Assembly (NCBI RefSeq): GCF_009760925.1
Contig: NZ_VRLV01000002.1
Span: 868,001 to 932,000, forward strand
Source of the DNA: Nonomuraea typhae
GTDB lineage: Bacteria; Actinomycetota; Actinomycetes; Streptosporangiales; Streptosporangiaceae
Reading direction: 5' to 3'
Length of the DNA stretch: 64,000 nt
The notes below the pieces were generated by a model that ran no database searches, was not told where the DNA came from, and was given only the letters and a program-made list of their open reading frames with translations. The position numbers were made by a program, and so were the translations under genes. Shown piece after piece: positions 53,463-61,010 of the stretch. The first letter of the stretch is position 1, and the number at the start of each line of letters is the position of its first letter.

Positions 53463-54163
53463 CGGTCGGCGGGAAGAAGCACTTCCACCACCAGAAGCGA
53501 TTGCCCGGTGGCGTCCCGGACAGCGCCGAAGACCGCCAGCAAGGGCACGTTCTTCGGCATGCCGAGCTGCTTGACCTCACCGGCCGTGGGCATGCGGGCG
53601 GTGATCTGCTCCATCACGTGGTCGAAGCGCACACCCTTGCGCGCCTGTAGATGCTCCCGAAGCCCCTGCGGCAGCGGTTCGGTACTGGTCAGGTCGGTGC
53701 CCTGTGACAACTCCGACGCCATCCACACCGAGACGACCTCAGAGGCTTCACCATCCCGGGTGACCACACGTCGCCGCAAGAACGCCTTGCTCTTGGGCTC
53801 CAGCTCCAACAGCGCCGCCACCCGATGAGGTACGACAACCGCCCCCACCTCAACCACCTCACCCGAGGACTCGGTCTCAGGCGTCACTAGATACGCCTGA
53901 CCCGGACGAGACCGCTCAACCGAGGACATCGCAGGCCGGCCACGCACGAAACGCCCCTTGCCCTGCTGAGACTCGATCCAGCCGTCCTCCCGCAACACCC
54001 GCAAAGCAGCAACGACAGTAGGCCGCGAAACGCCGAACTCCTGTATGAGCTGGTGTTCGCTGGGAAGCAGCGACCCCGGCGGGTAGTCGCCGGCTTCAAT
54101 ACGCCGCTTGAGAGTCTGCACAAGCTGCGCATACTTCGGCGGCACGGACTCAAGTGGCATCAT
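53429..54163 (-). CDS. GntR family repressor (KorSA-like)
   Basis: 244-residue regulator with an N-terminal winged helix (YAQLVQTLKRRIEAGDYPPGSLLPSEHQLIQEFGVSRPTVV) and a C-terminal UTRA ligand domain from about residue 90. It probably keeps the element silent, as KorSA does in pSAM2. Start ATG 54163 is supported by TAGGAC upstream; the longer open frame is not needed. An operator-like site at 54181-54200 lies 18 bases before the start and matches the pair upstream of the pra-like gene. Confidence 0.9.
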   Translation of the reverse strand: MMPLESVPPKYAQLVQTLKRRIEAGDYPPGSLLPSEHQLIQEFGVSRPTVVAALRVLREDGWIESQQGKGRFVRGRPAMSSVERSRPGQAYLVTPETESSGEVVEVGAVVVPHRVAALLELEPKSKAFLRRRVVTRDGEASEVVSVWMASELSQGTDLTSTEPLPQGLREHLQARKGVRFDHVMEQITARMPTAGEVKQLGMPKNVPLLAVFGAVRDATGQSLLVVEVLLPADRHELEDAYPVS

Positions 54164-54180
54164 GACCGTCCTACACCCAA

Positions 54181-54200
54181 CAGGTTGTTTTACCAAGTTG
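54181..54200. promoter_or_regulatory. Operator-like site before the GntR gene
   Basis: On the minus strand CAACTTGGTAAAACAACCTG shares ACTTGGTA-N3-CAA with the pra-region operator (ACTTGGTA-GGT-CAAGT). Fits negative autoregulation. Confidence 0.6.
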
Positions 54201-54258
54201 GAGGGTAACTCCCCCACGCCATACCTGTCTACATACCTGTACGGCAACAACGAGAAGA

Positions 54259-54327
54259 CCCCGGCAGACAGGCCCCTCGCTACGGGTTGGGCCACGGGGG
54301 GAAGCACCATGTCACTGTCTGCCGGGG
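54259..54327. other. Perfect 13-bp inverted repeat
   Basis: CCCCGGCAGACAG (54259-54271) and CTGTCTGCCGGGG (54315-54327) pair perfectly around a 43-base GC-rich loop, between the GntR gene and the small genes at 54415. Could be a terminator for those genes or a replication/transfer structure; no evidence to choose. Confidence 0.55.
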
Positions 54328-54414
54328 TAGTAAAAGGCGCGACGAGGCAGTCAACGTGACCCAGCTGAGACCCGTCCCTCCTGGTAGGGCTCATCCACCT
54401 CGCCGCGCCGGTCC

Positions 54415-54699
54415 TCAGGCGTCTGCGATGTACTTGGCCAGAGCCGCAGCCGCGCCCGTCGCATCGTCGGCCGGATGCCGCATCTCCGACTCCTGCCACG
54501 AGTAGTACGCACCCTGCCCGGCCACGGTGACCGCCACCGGCAGCCCCGGCCCGCTCCTCCATACGAGCAGCAGGGAGTTGTTGTCCCGCAACGTCGCATC
54601 GACGCCAATCGCATCGAGCTGCAAGCCCAGACGCACGAGCTTTTGCTCCTCATCCCAGTGCAGGACGTCGGCCGCCAGGCCGGCCGCGCTCTGGTTCAT
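54415..54699 (-). CDS. Hypothetical protein of the element (94 aa)
   Basis: 94-residue acidic protein (VLHWDEEQKLVRLGLQLDAIG, VWRSGPGLPVAVTVAGQGAYYSWQESE, ATGAAAALAKYIADA). The pattern, a small beta domain with aromatic residues and a C-terminal helix, recurs in genes beside XRE-TPR regulators in actinomycetes. ATG overlaps the previous stop. Function unknown. Confidence 0.65.
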   Translation of the reverse strand: MNQSAAGLAADVLHWDEEQKLVRLGLQLDAIGVDATLRDNNSLLLVWRSGPGLPVAVTVAGQGAYYSWQESEMRHPADDATGAAAALAKYIADA

Positions 54700-54911
54700 C
54701 TTCCGCTCCCTTCGACCCGGCCTTCTCCGAGGCAGTCGAGACACTCCCGCTCCCTGTCCATCCGTTGATCCGAACCGTCGCCCGCCACGAACAGCGCACG
54801 ACGCGAGGTGCGCAGCTTGACCCCAAGCCCCCGACATGAGGGACAGGGGGATGTCTCGCTCGTCTCGTCTGGCCGGATCACCGTCGCCAACTCCTTGTTT
54901 GTCCGGCGCAC
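54696..54911 (-). CDS. Small protein with DnaJ-like zinc ribbon
   Basis: 71-residue protein with two CxxCxGxG-like repeats, PCPSCRGLGVKL and ECLDCLGEGRVEG, as in the DnaJ cysteine-rich domain. No J domain. Divergent from the XRE-TPR regulator; coupled to the 94-aa gene. May bind nucleic acid or a protein partner. Confidence 0.65.
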   Translation of the reverse strand: MRRTNKELATVIRPDETSETSPCPSCRGLGVKLRTSRRALFVAGDGSDQRMDRERECLDCLGEGRVEGSGR

Positions 54912-55044
54912 CCTGTGGCGGGAGGCCGCTTGACGTAACGTTGTTGCTTGATGGCAAGTCCACCGGCAATTCCGCGATACGAGACCACCTAAGAGACCCC
55001 CCTCTTAGCCCCCTTTTCGATCCCCGTCGGAAAGCAGGTCCTGA

Positions 55045-56367
55045 ATGGCTGAGGCGACGCCCAACGTCCTCCTCCGCAAGTGGCGCGAAGAGCATGAGCT
55101 ATCCCGAGCCGACTTCGCGCAGAGCATCAACCTCAGCAAGAGCGGCCTCCGTCACCGTCTGACCTGCGACGAGGAACGAGTCAGGCGATGGGAAATCGGG
55201 GAGGTCAAGTGGCCGCGTGAGCCGTACCGACTGGCCATCACCGAAGTCACCGGCAAGAGCCCCGAAGACCTCGGATTCGTCCCCAACCGACGCGGCCCGA
55301 AGATCACCCATGTGGAGGAGGGCGACGTGCGACGACGTGAATTCGTGGGACTCACCGGGGCCGCGCTCTTCAGCGCCGTTGTGAGCACGGTCGAGGACAT
55401 ACCGAAGGTCGGCACCGACCTGGAACCTCTCGCCAGCGTGCTCGTGGACTACGCCGCGCCTGCGGATGGCCCGATCGACCTCGCGGCGCTGTCGGCCGCC
55501 GTGGTGGCCGCCAAGCAGAACTACCAGGCATGCCAGTACGCAAAGGTCACGGCCGCTCTACCCGGACTTCTCCGTACGGCACGCGCCGCCTGCAGCAGGC
55601 TCACCGGCGATGACCAGCTCCGCGCCTACGTGCTGTCGGCCGAGGCCCACCACGTGGCCGCCTCCATCCTGCTGAAACAGGAGGACAAGGGCCTCGCGTG
55701 GCTCGCTGCGGACCGCAGCGTCCAAGCGGCTTACGCCAGCCAGAGTCCCCTCATGATCGGATCAAGCTCGCGAATCATCACCCACGCCCTCATGGACGGC
55801 GGGCACCACCGAGCCGCCACCGACGCAACCCGAGCTGCAGCCGTACGCATGCATGCCGACATGCGCGACCCCACGGACGACGAGCTGTCCATCTACGGTT
55901 CCCTGCTCCTACGCGGCTCTATCGCCGCAGCGCACAGCGGCGACCGGCACAACAGCGCCGAACTCCTGGACGAAGCCGCGGACGCCGGCGACCGGCTCGG
56001 ACACGACGGCAACCACATGTGGACCGCGTTCGGCCCCAACAACGTCCTATGCCACCGGGTGAACATTGCGCTCCGGCTCGGCGACGCCGGCACCGCCATC
56101 GACTACGCCCGCCAGGTCCAGATAGACCAGTTGCCGATCAACGAACGCAAGGCGACGCTCCTGCTGGACACCTCCACCGCGTTCCTCCAGTGCGGTAAGC
56201 ACGAGCAGGCCCTTCACGTCCTGTGCGCAGCCGAGCAGATTGCCCCCGAAGAGGTGACCGGCCGAGCCGCAGCCCACCGCCTCATCCGTGACATCCTGGC
56301 AACGGCGCCGATCAGCGTCCGGCGCGAAGCTCGTGAGTACGCCGCATCCCTGGGAGTCCACGCGTGA
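55045..56367 (+). CDS. XRE-type regulator with TPR-like sensor domain
   Basis: 440-residue protein: N-terminal helix-turn-helix-like part (LLRKWREEHELSRADFAQSINLSKSG, then RVRRWEIGEVKWPREPYRLAI) about 5-70, then from about 130 a helical-repeat domain with the motif NHMWTAFGPNNVLCHRVNIALRLGD that also occurs in the element 2 regulator at 62203 (NHAWTAFGPTNVAIHRVATAI). Preceded by an A-rich short leader and coupled to the flavoprotein (ATGA). The regulator-flavoprotein pair is common in actinomycetes and may be a two-gene unit; signal unknown. Confidence 0.85.
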   Translation: MAEATPNVLLRKWREEHELSRADFAQSINLSKSGLRHRLTCDEERVRRWEIGEVKWPREPYRLAITEVTGKSPEDLGFVPNRRGPKITHVEEGDVRRREFVGLTGAALFSAVVSTVEDIPKVGTDLEPLASVLVDYAAPADGPIDLAALSAAVVAAKQNYQACQYAKVTAALPGLLRTARAACSRLTGDDQLRAYVLSAEAHHVAASILLKQEDKGLAWLAADRSVQAAYASQSPLMIGSSSRIITHALMDGGHHRAATDATRAAAVRMHADMRDPTDDELSIYGSLLLRGSIAAAHSGDRHNSAELLDEAADAGDRLGHDGNHMWTAFGPNNVLCHRVNIALRLGDAGTAIDYARQVQIDQLPINERKATLLLDTSTAFLQCGKHEQALHVLCAAEQIAPEEVTGRAAAHRLIRDILATAPISVRREAREYAASLGVHA

Positions 56368-56894
56368 GCGAACCCGGCAAGGTCCTGTACATCATCGTCT
56401 GCGCCGCCGGACCAGCCGCCCACGTCGGCCGCCTCGTCACCCTCGCCCAGGACGACGGCTGGACCGTCCAACTCATCGCCACCCCACCAGCGCTTGGCTT
56501 CATCGACACCGCCGCCCTGGAGAAACAGACCGGCCGCCCGGTGCGCAGCGAGTACCGCAAGCCCCACGAGCCCAAGTCCCCCAGAGCCGACGCCATCATC
56601 GTCGCCCCAGCCACCTACAACACCATCAACAAGTTCGCCCAAGGCATCGCCGACACCTACGCTCTAGGCGTCCTGTCCGAAGCCCCCGGACTCGGCATCC
56701 CCGTGGCCATCCTGCCCTTCGTCAACAGCGCCCTCGCCGGACGAACCGCCTTCCGCCGAGCCGTCGAGACCCTGCGAGCCGAAGGCGTCCGTATCCTCTT
56801 CGGCCCCGGCCAGTTCGAACCACACCCTCCCGGCTCCGGAGGCGACCGCTTCGACACCTACCCGTGGGGTCTCGCATTGGCGTCACTGAACTAG
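56364..56894 (+). CDS. Flavoprotein (Dfp/PPC-decarboxylase-like)
   Basis: 176-residue Rossmann-like flavin-binding protein. Marks: VLYIIVCAAGPAAHVGRLVTLAQ at the N-terminus, ADAIIVAPATYNTINKFAQGIADTYALGVLSEA, which is the FMN-binding signature (APAT-N-N-K-A-GIAD), and PFVNSALAGRTAFRRAVETL. Similar proteins decarboxylate cysteine residues or are lone flavoproteins. Coupled to the XRE-TPR gene. Probably cargo of element 1 with an unknown enzymatic role. Confidence 0.88.
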   Translation: MSEPGKVLYIIVCAAGPAAHVGRLVTLAQDDGWTVQLIATPPALGFIDTAALEKQTGRPVRSEYRKPHEPKSPRADAIIVAPATYNTINKFAQGIADTYALGVLSEAPGLGIPVAILPFVNSALAGRTAFRRAVETLRAEGVRILFGPGQFEPHPPGSGGDRFDTYPWGLALASLN

Positions 56895-57305
56895 TCAGCC
56901 TCGATCCAGAATCACTGCAGCTACGGCGGCAACTCCCGAGAAGGTCGAGCCTATACAAGCGAGAGTCGCAATTCGCTCCTTCGGAGAGATCCACAACCCT
57001 CGGTTAAGCTCTCGCCAGCGGTCACGCCCCAGCTTTCTGGCAAAATTCTGCCGTTTGTGCTCCCGAACTTGGTTGCAGCCGAAGAGGAGCCCTCGGGCGT
57101 TGTTGCGGCATGGCCCTTGCCGACCTCGCGCACCGCAGGTGCGCGGAACTCGAAAGAGGAAGTAGACGAGCGCCATCAGTGAGCCCGCGATCAACAAGGG
57201 TGCGATCTTCCCCTTGTCCTCCACCAGCAACCAGCCGGCGGCCAGAGCTACGAGCACGGCATAGCCCCAGTACTTCCCGAAGAATCCCTGCCCCTTACGC
57301 GCCAT
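56895..57305 (-). CDS. Membrane protein with Cys-rich CRNNARG motif
   Basis: 136-residue protein with two N-terminal membrane helices (YWGYAVLVALAAGWLLV, LLIAGSLMALVYFLFRV), a cytoplasmic CGARGRQGPCRNNARGLLFGCNQVREHK segment that may bind zinc, and a C-terminal helix (TLACIGSTFSGVAAVAAVIL). Short proteins with the CRNNxxGLLxGC pattern are frequent in streptomycete elements. ATG 57305 has no strong ribosome site. Function unknown. Confidence 0.6.
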   Translation of the reverse strand: MARKGQGFFGKYWGYAVLVALAAGWLLVEDKGKIAPLLIAGSLMALVYFLFRVPRTCGARGRQGPCRNNARGLLFGCNQVREHKRQNFARKLGRDRWRELNRGLWISPKERIATLACIGSTFSGVAAVAAVILDRG

Positions 57306-57451
57306 GATCTGGAACGTACAAAAACTGGAGAAAATCGAACAGTGATACATAGGTCGCCGTTCGTAACGACACCCTCTATTGACACGGCTGCCGACCCTTA
57401 AGCGTGGCAGGCCAGCATCAACGACTGCCGAATTGCGCTTATAAGGATCAA

Positions 57452-57516
57452 GGCGGCGGTGCACCGCCGCCTGCCCGCCGTCCGGGCATGCGGCCTAGGG
57501 GCCGGTCCCGGACGGC
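57452..57516. repeat. Conserved-loop hairpin repeat, copy 1
   Basis: Hairpin A is a perfect 20-bp palindrome (57452-57471, GGCGGCGG-TGCA-CCGCCGCC). Hairpin B has stem GCCGTCCGGG (57477-57486) / CCCGGACGGC (57507-57516) around the 20-base loop CATGCGGCCTAGGGGCCGGT. Copy 2 (61083-61122) keeps the loop except one base, while the stem has a different, still perfectly paired sequence. The rest of the 370-base gap (57306-57676) holds no gene. Confidence 0.75.
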
Positions 57517-57676
57517 GGCAGCTTGGGTCATGTCGATAGCCCAATGTATCCGCCAGCTAGATCAACATGGGATACAGCAGCTAGTCACCAGCGGCATGCC
57601 TTGCTTGCTACGTCCCATATCAAGCAACTGTCGGTTCTAGCGAAACGACCTGCTGCCTTCACGGCTCCGACACCGG

Positions 57677-58612
57677 TCAGCGCAGCCTCTCATCCGGTTC
57701 AGACGGAAGCTGCGCAAGCAGTTGATTGATTTTTACTGGGTCAATCTCCAAATCGCGCACCCGCTTTCCGTCCTCAGTGAGCTGGCCCATAAATTCACCA
57801 ATCAACACGTTAGCGATAGACCGCACATCCAACCCATTTGCGATGGTCGGAAGTGCATCGGAATTTCGATCACGATCAGTTCCCGTGTAAGCTTGATGCC
57901 CGCTACCACGCGACTGACGCGGACGAGCATCAGGCTGGCGGCGCCAGACGACGATGCATCGCGGACCGACCGTCTCCGGAACTGCCTGGTGTGTCTCATA
58001 GTTAATTTCGGCCAGTCGATCCGCAATCATGAGATCGGACACCTTGCCACGGTCGTGCGCTCTGAGTAGACCAAGCAGATCCCTCCGCCAGGTCTTGCAC
58101 TTCTTGTCAAGCCTGTCTAGATGTGCTCCACCGCTTCCGCCCACAGCAAGGCGACGGCTGGGGAATCCGGGCTTATCGACATGCTGATGGCTCGTATACC
58201 TGCGATAGATGGATCCATTGTCAATAAGTGTATCGATACTGTAGAGCCGGGCCCCTATACTCCTAATGAAGGCGGGAGCAATAATGGAATGCGATCGACT
58301 AACACCCTTTGGCAACATCGACAAGTGCTTGGGAAGTTCTCTCGTTGCAGCAGTCGATAGAACACCAAGGGCCTGCTCAAGGGTCAGCCCTCCACGTCCA
58401 CGCAGTACAGATGCCATCCAGTCGGATGGTTCCCTACCTAGGGACGTGGCTCCCAGCCCCGCATACGCCAGAATGGCGACACCGTCGGTGGTCTCGAGAT
58501 GCGCAACCTTCATCGCATTGTCGCTAGGAGGTCTGCCAGCGCCGTACGACAGTCGCCGGTCGACCACCACCCACATGGTGTAACGACTATGCAAGCTGAA
58601 GACCAAAGTCAC
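57677..58612 (-). CDS. Proteasome-like (Ntn-hydrolase-type) hypothetical protein
   Basis: 311-residue protein whose first 100 residues have the layout of self-activating Ntn hydrolases of the proteasome/HslV kind: Thr2 after the initiator Met (MTLVFSLHSRYTMWVVVDRR), Asp18-Arg, Ser-Gly region SYGAGRPPSDN and Lys35 in NAMKVAHLETTDGVAILAYAGLG. The C-terminal 100 residues are unlike the family. GC content is lower than in neighbouring genes, a sign of separate origin. GTG start at 58612. No partner peptidase; function unknown. Confidence 0.6.
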   Translation of the reverse strand: MTLVFSLHSRYTMWVVVDRRLSYGAGRPPSDNAMKVAHLETTDGVAILAYAGLGATSLGREPSDWMASVLRGRGGLTLEQALGVLSTAATRELPKHLSMLPKGVSRSHSIIAPAFIRSIGARLYSIDTLIDNGSIYRRYTSHQHVDKPGFPSRRLAVGGSGGAHLDRLDKKCKTWRRDLLGLLRAHDRGKVSDLMIADRLAEINYETHQAVPETVGPRCIVVWRRQPDARPRQSRGSGHQAYTGTDRDRNSDALPTIANGLDVRSIANVLIGEFMGQLTEDGKRVRDLEIDPVKINQLLAQLPSEPDERLR

Positions 58613-58782
58613 GAAACCATAGTGACATGCGGCAGAGTGTCAGATGCGTGAATTTGATTCCACGCGACGAGGCCCCTGAGCCTCACTTCCGACGAAAGAT
58701 CACACCCACGCCTCCGGCGGGGGCTCTGGCTCCGGGATGATCGCCGCACCGGGCTGCCGGTCCAGGAGTGGCCGAGGTGGAA

Positions 58783-58934
58783 GCCTGGTCATTCCGCCTG
58801 CCATCGCCCAGGCAAAGCCGAGCAGACCAAGGCCATGGGGACAAGGTCGTTCGTCCAGTGGGGCGCTCCAGCTTGTCCCATGGCCTTGGCCCGCTTCCCC
58901 TTCGGGTGGGCGACGGCAGACGGGATGACCAGGC
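58783..58934. repeat. Long imperfect inverted repeat (63-bp arms)
   Basis: Left arm 58783-58845 and right arm 58872-58934 face each other across a 26-base loop. Outer 28 bases match with three differences (GCCTGGTCAT-CCG-CTGCC-TCGCCCA) and the inner CCAAGGCCATGG..ACAAG block matches except for one extra G; about 15 bases between are unrelated. It lies in the gene-free 58613-59053 stretch; open frames across it are artefacts of the symmetry. Confidence 0.7.
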
Positions 58935-59053
58935 GGGGGGCGCATGTGCGTTCGCACGGACACTTCGTGCCATCTCCGTGCCAGAAGCGCGCGTGACGGT
59001 CGCGGCCGGCGTCATGAAACCTCAGGAAGAGGCACGGAAGAGCATGATCACCG

Positions 59054-59072
59054 TGCCATTTGCGTGCCATTA
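59054..59072 (+). repeat. Paired direct repeats, candidate integrase arm sites (element 1, right)
   Basis: TGCCATTT (59054-59061) and TGCCATTA (59065-59072), 11 bases apart, same orientation and spacing as the left pair; 81 bases before attR. Confidence 0.7.
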
Positions 59073-59153
59073 GGTGGCGGTCGCAGGTGCTTCGCCACCC
59101 ATACAAAAAACGCCCGACTGCTGGACGCAGACCGGACGCGGACGTTCTTGGCT

Positions 59154-59200
59154 CCTTACAAGCGAGGGGTCACTGGTTCGAACCCAGTATCGTCCACCTG
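59154..59200 (+). other. attR of element 1 / attL of element 2
   Basis: Second copy of the 47-bp tRNA-Val 3' segment (identical to 47280-47326). Only the 3' part of the tRNA is present, so it is not a tRNA gene. It joins two tandem elements. Confidence 0.93.
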
Positions 59201-60066
59201 GTCTTACACCTTCTTCCCGATCTTGTCTGCCGTCGCTGAGTGACCAACTGAGTGACAGAGCCCCGGAAGAGCTCGTCCATCCTCTCCGCCCCCTGCTGGA
59301 TCACCGGGCGGATCTGCTTGCGGTACACGGTCTCGGTCACCACCGTGTTGCGATGGCCGACCAGACGGGAGATGTCCTCGATGGGCATGCCCGAGTCCGA
59401 CAGCAGCGAGACGAAGCTGTGCCGCATCTCCCGAGGCGTCCACTCCGAACCCTTGAGCCCCGCCTTGTCGAGCACCTTGCGGAAGTCCCGCCGGACGTTG
59501 TGAGCGGTCATCCCGGTGCCTGTGGCCGTCCTGAAGACGAGCGGGGACGGCACGCTCTCCTTCTTGGCGTGCAGCTCCCTTAGCGCGTCCACACAGAGGC
59601 GGGGCAGCTTCAGGGAGCGGCGGGACTTCACGGTCTTGGTGTCGCCCTTCCGCCGGACCGACCGCCACACGTAGATCGCGAACTGGTCGTGGTCCCATCC
59701 CGCCTCAGCGACGGGTCGCCACGCCTTGCGCTGCTTGTCGTAGGCGACCACATGCGTCCAGGTGAGGGCCCGGAGTTCTTCCGTGCGAGCCCCGATGAGC
59801 AGCGAGAGCAGGACATAGGCCCGCATCCGCACACCGGCCCGGAGAGCCTCCTCAACCACCGCTTCCGCCTGGTCGAGGGTGAGCGCCTTGGACAGACGCC
59901 CGCTGCGGCCCTCCGGGATCTCGCAGAGATCGACGACGTTCCGCTTCACCTTGTCGCGCCGCATCGCACTCTTGACGGCACGGTTGAGGATGCCGTGGAT
60001 CAGCTTGAGCGACCGCGTGCTGAGCAAGGACTTCTTGTCAGCGAGCCACTTGTCCACGTCCTCCAC
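59170..60066 (-). pseudogene. 5'-truncated tyrosine integrase of element 2
   Basis: Retains part of the core-binding domain and the whole catalytic domain: Arg in LIGARTEELRAL, TPREMRHSFVSLL, and GHRNTVVTETVYRKQ with the Tyr nucleophile. The frame continues upstream (NFLIPAVGGRKLRDLS on the minus strand) to about 60110 with no start codon; the arm-binding N-terminus is missing and the divergent GntR gene begins at 60117. The C-terminus (SVTQLVTQ...TRWTILGSNQ) is encoded by the arm repeats and the tRNA segment of the att site. About 298 residues remain of the usual 400 or so. Probably inactive. Confidence 0.8.
59236..59256 (+). repeat. Paired direct repeats, candidate arm sites (element 2, left)
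   Basis: CTGAGTGAC at 59236-59244 and 59248-59256, 12 bases apart, 35 bases inside the att site. They encode the VTQLVTQ stretch of the integrase tail. Confidence 0.65.
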
Positions 60067-60116
60067 CGAGAGGTCACGGAGCTTGCGCCCGCCAACTGCC
60101 GGGATAAGGAAGTTGC

Positions 60117-61010
60117 ATGGATTTCGAGGAGATCCCCGAGGAGGCGGCCGGGCCCGCCGACGACTACGCCTGGCGCGCCATCGCCTCAGCCCTGCGCGCC
60201 GACATCCTGGACGGCCACTACACCCCCGGCAGCCCGCTGCCCAGCGAGACCCAGCTCGCCAGCCGCTATACCGTCTCCCGCCCCACCGTCCGCCAAGCCC
60301 TCAAGACCCTCGTGCTCGAGGGGCTGGTCACCATCGTGCGCGGGCGCGGCACCTTCGTGCGCACCGTCCCGGACCGCTTCCTGGTCCTGCTCGGCGTTCA
60401 GCCACGGCCCGATCTGGTGGAGCTGCGTTTCAACGAGGTCAACCAGTCCTGGGGCTGGCTACGCGTGCCGATCCCCGGCGAGGACGACGGGGAGGGCGGC
60501 GAGGTCTACGGCCGCTCCAGCACCGTAGCGGCCAACCGCGAGGTCGCCGCCCTGCTCGGCACCCGCACCGGCCACAAGGTCTACCACCGCTTCAACGTGT
60601 GGATGCACGTCAAGAAGCGCTTCATCGAGATCAACTCCTACACCAACGCCGACGTCATCCCACCCCCCAAGAAGGACAAAGCAGGCCGAGTACGAGCCCG
60701 CCGCGAGCCGTTCTACGACCTCATCCAAGCCGACCGGGGACCGATCGACTGGCTCACCACCGTCACCGCCCGCATGCCATACGAGACCGAACGCCTGCGC
60801 CTGCGCATGGAGGTTGGCGCACCGATCCTGCTGATTCGCCGCATCATGCTCAGCCGGGACGGCCAGCCGCTGGAGGCCACCGAGATCAAGGCCGCCGCAG
60901 AGGAGTTCGAGACGACCACAGTCGGCGAGTACCTGGCCGATCTCCCACAGGGCGAGGGGCAGCGATGGCCGGAGATGAGCCCGGACGGGCCTATCGTGCT
61001 CGCCCTGTAG
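60117..61010 (+). CDS. GntR/HutC family regulator
   Basis: 297-residue repressor: winged helix about residues 18-85 (ALRADILDGHYTPGSPLPSETQLASRYTVSRPTVRQALKTL) and a UTRA domain from about 110 with the family end MSRDGQPLEATE-like block. ATG 60117 lies directly after the truncated integrase, in the opposite direction. Larger than the element 1 GntR and different in the effector domain, so not a recent duplicate. Target unknown. Confidence 0.88.
   Translation: MDFEEIPEEAAGPADDYAWRAIASALRADILDGHYTPGSPLPSETQLASRYTVSRPTVRQALKTLVLEGLVTIVRGRGTFVRTVPDRFLVLLGVQPRPDLVELRFNEVNQSWGWLRVPIPGEDDGEGGEVYGRSSTVAANREVAALLGTRTGHKVYHRFNVWMHVKKRFIEINSYTNADVIPPPKKDKAGRVRARREPFYDLIQADRGPIDWLTTVTARMPYETERLRLRMEVGAPILLIRRIMLSRDGQPLEATEIKAAAEEFETTTVGEYLADLPQGEGQRWPEMSPDGPIVLAL

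Larger units (their letters stand above)
47280..59200. mobile_element. Element 1: pSAM2-like actinomycete integrative and conjugative element (AICE)
   Basis: 11.9-kb element bounded by 47-bp identical repeats that duplicate the 3' part of tRNA-Val. Gene order integrase, Rep, FtsK-like Tra, small genes, Pra-like activator, GntR repressor matches pSAM2-type AICEs, followed by cargo (XRE-TPR regulator, flavoprotein, membrane protein, proteasome-like protein). Matching paired direct repeats at both inner ends look like integrase arm sites. The rep gene has an internal amber codon and no xis is seen, so it may be stranded. AT content rises near the right end. Confidence 0.92.

Noticed and set aside
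54108..54359. 83-codon plus-strand ORF over the gntR promoter
   Set aside because: Crosses the gntR start and operator on the opposite strand; no coding character.
58683..59106. Several overlapping ORFs on both strands
   Set aside because: They span the long inverted repeat and exist because of its symmetry; no family or ribosome site.
59154..59200. Possible second tRNA-Val gene
   Set aside because: Only the 3' part from the anticodon loop on is present; no D-arm or 5' acceptor, so it is an att copy.
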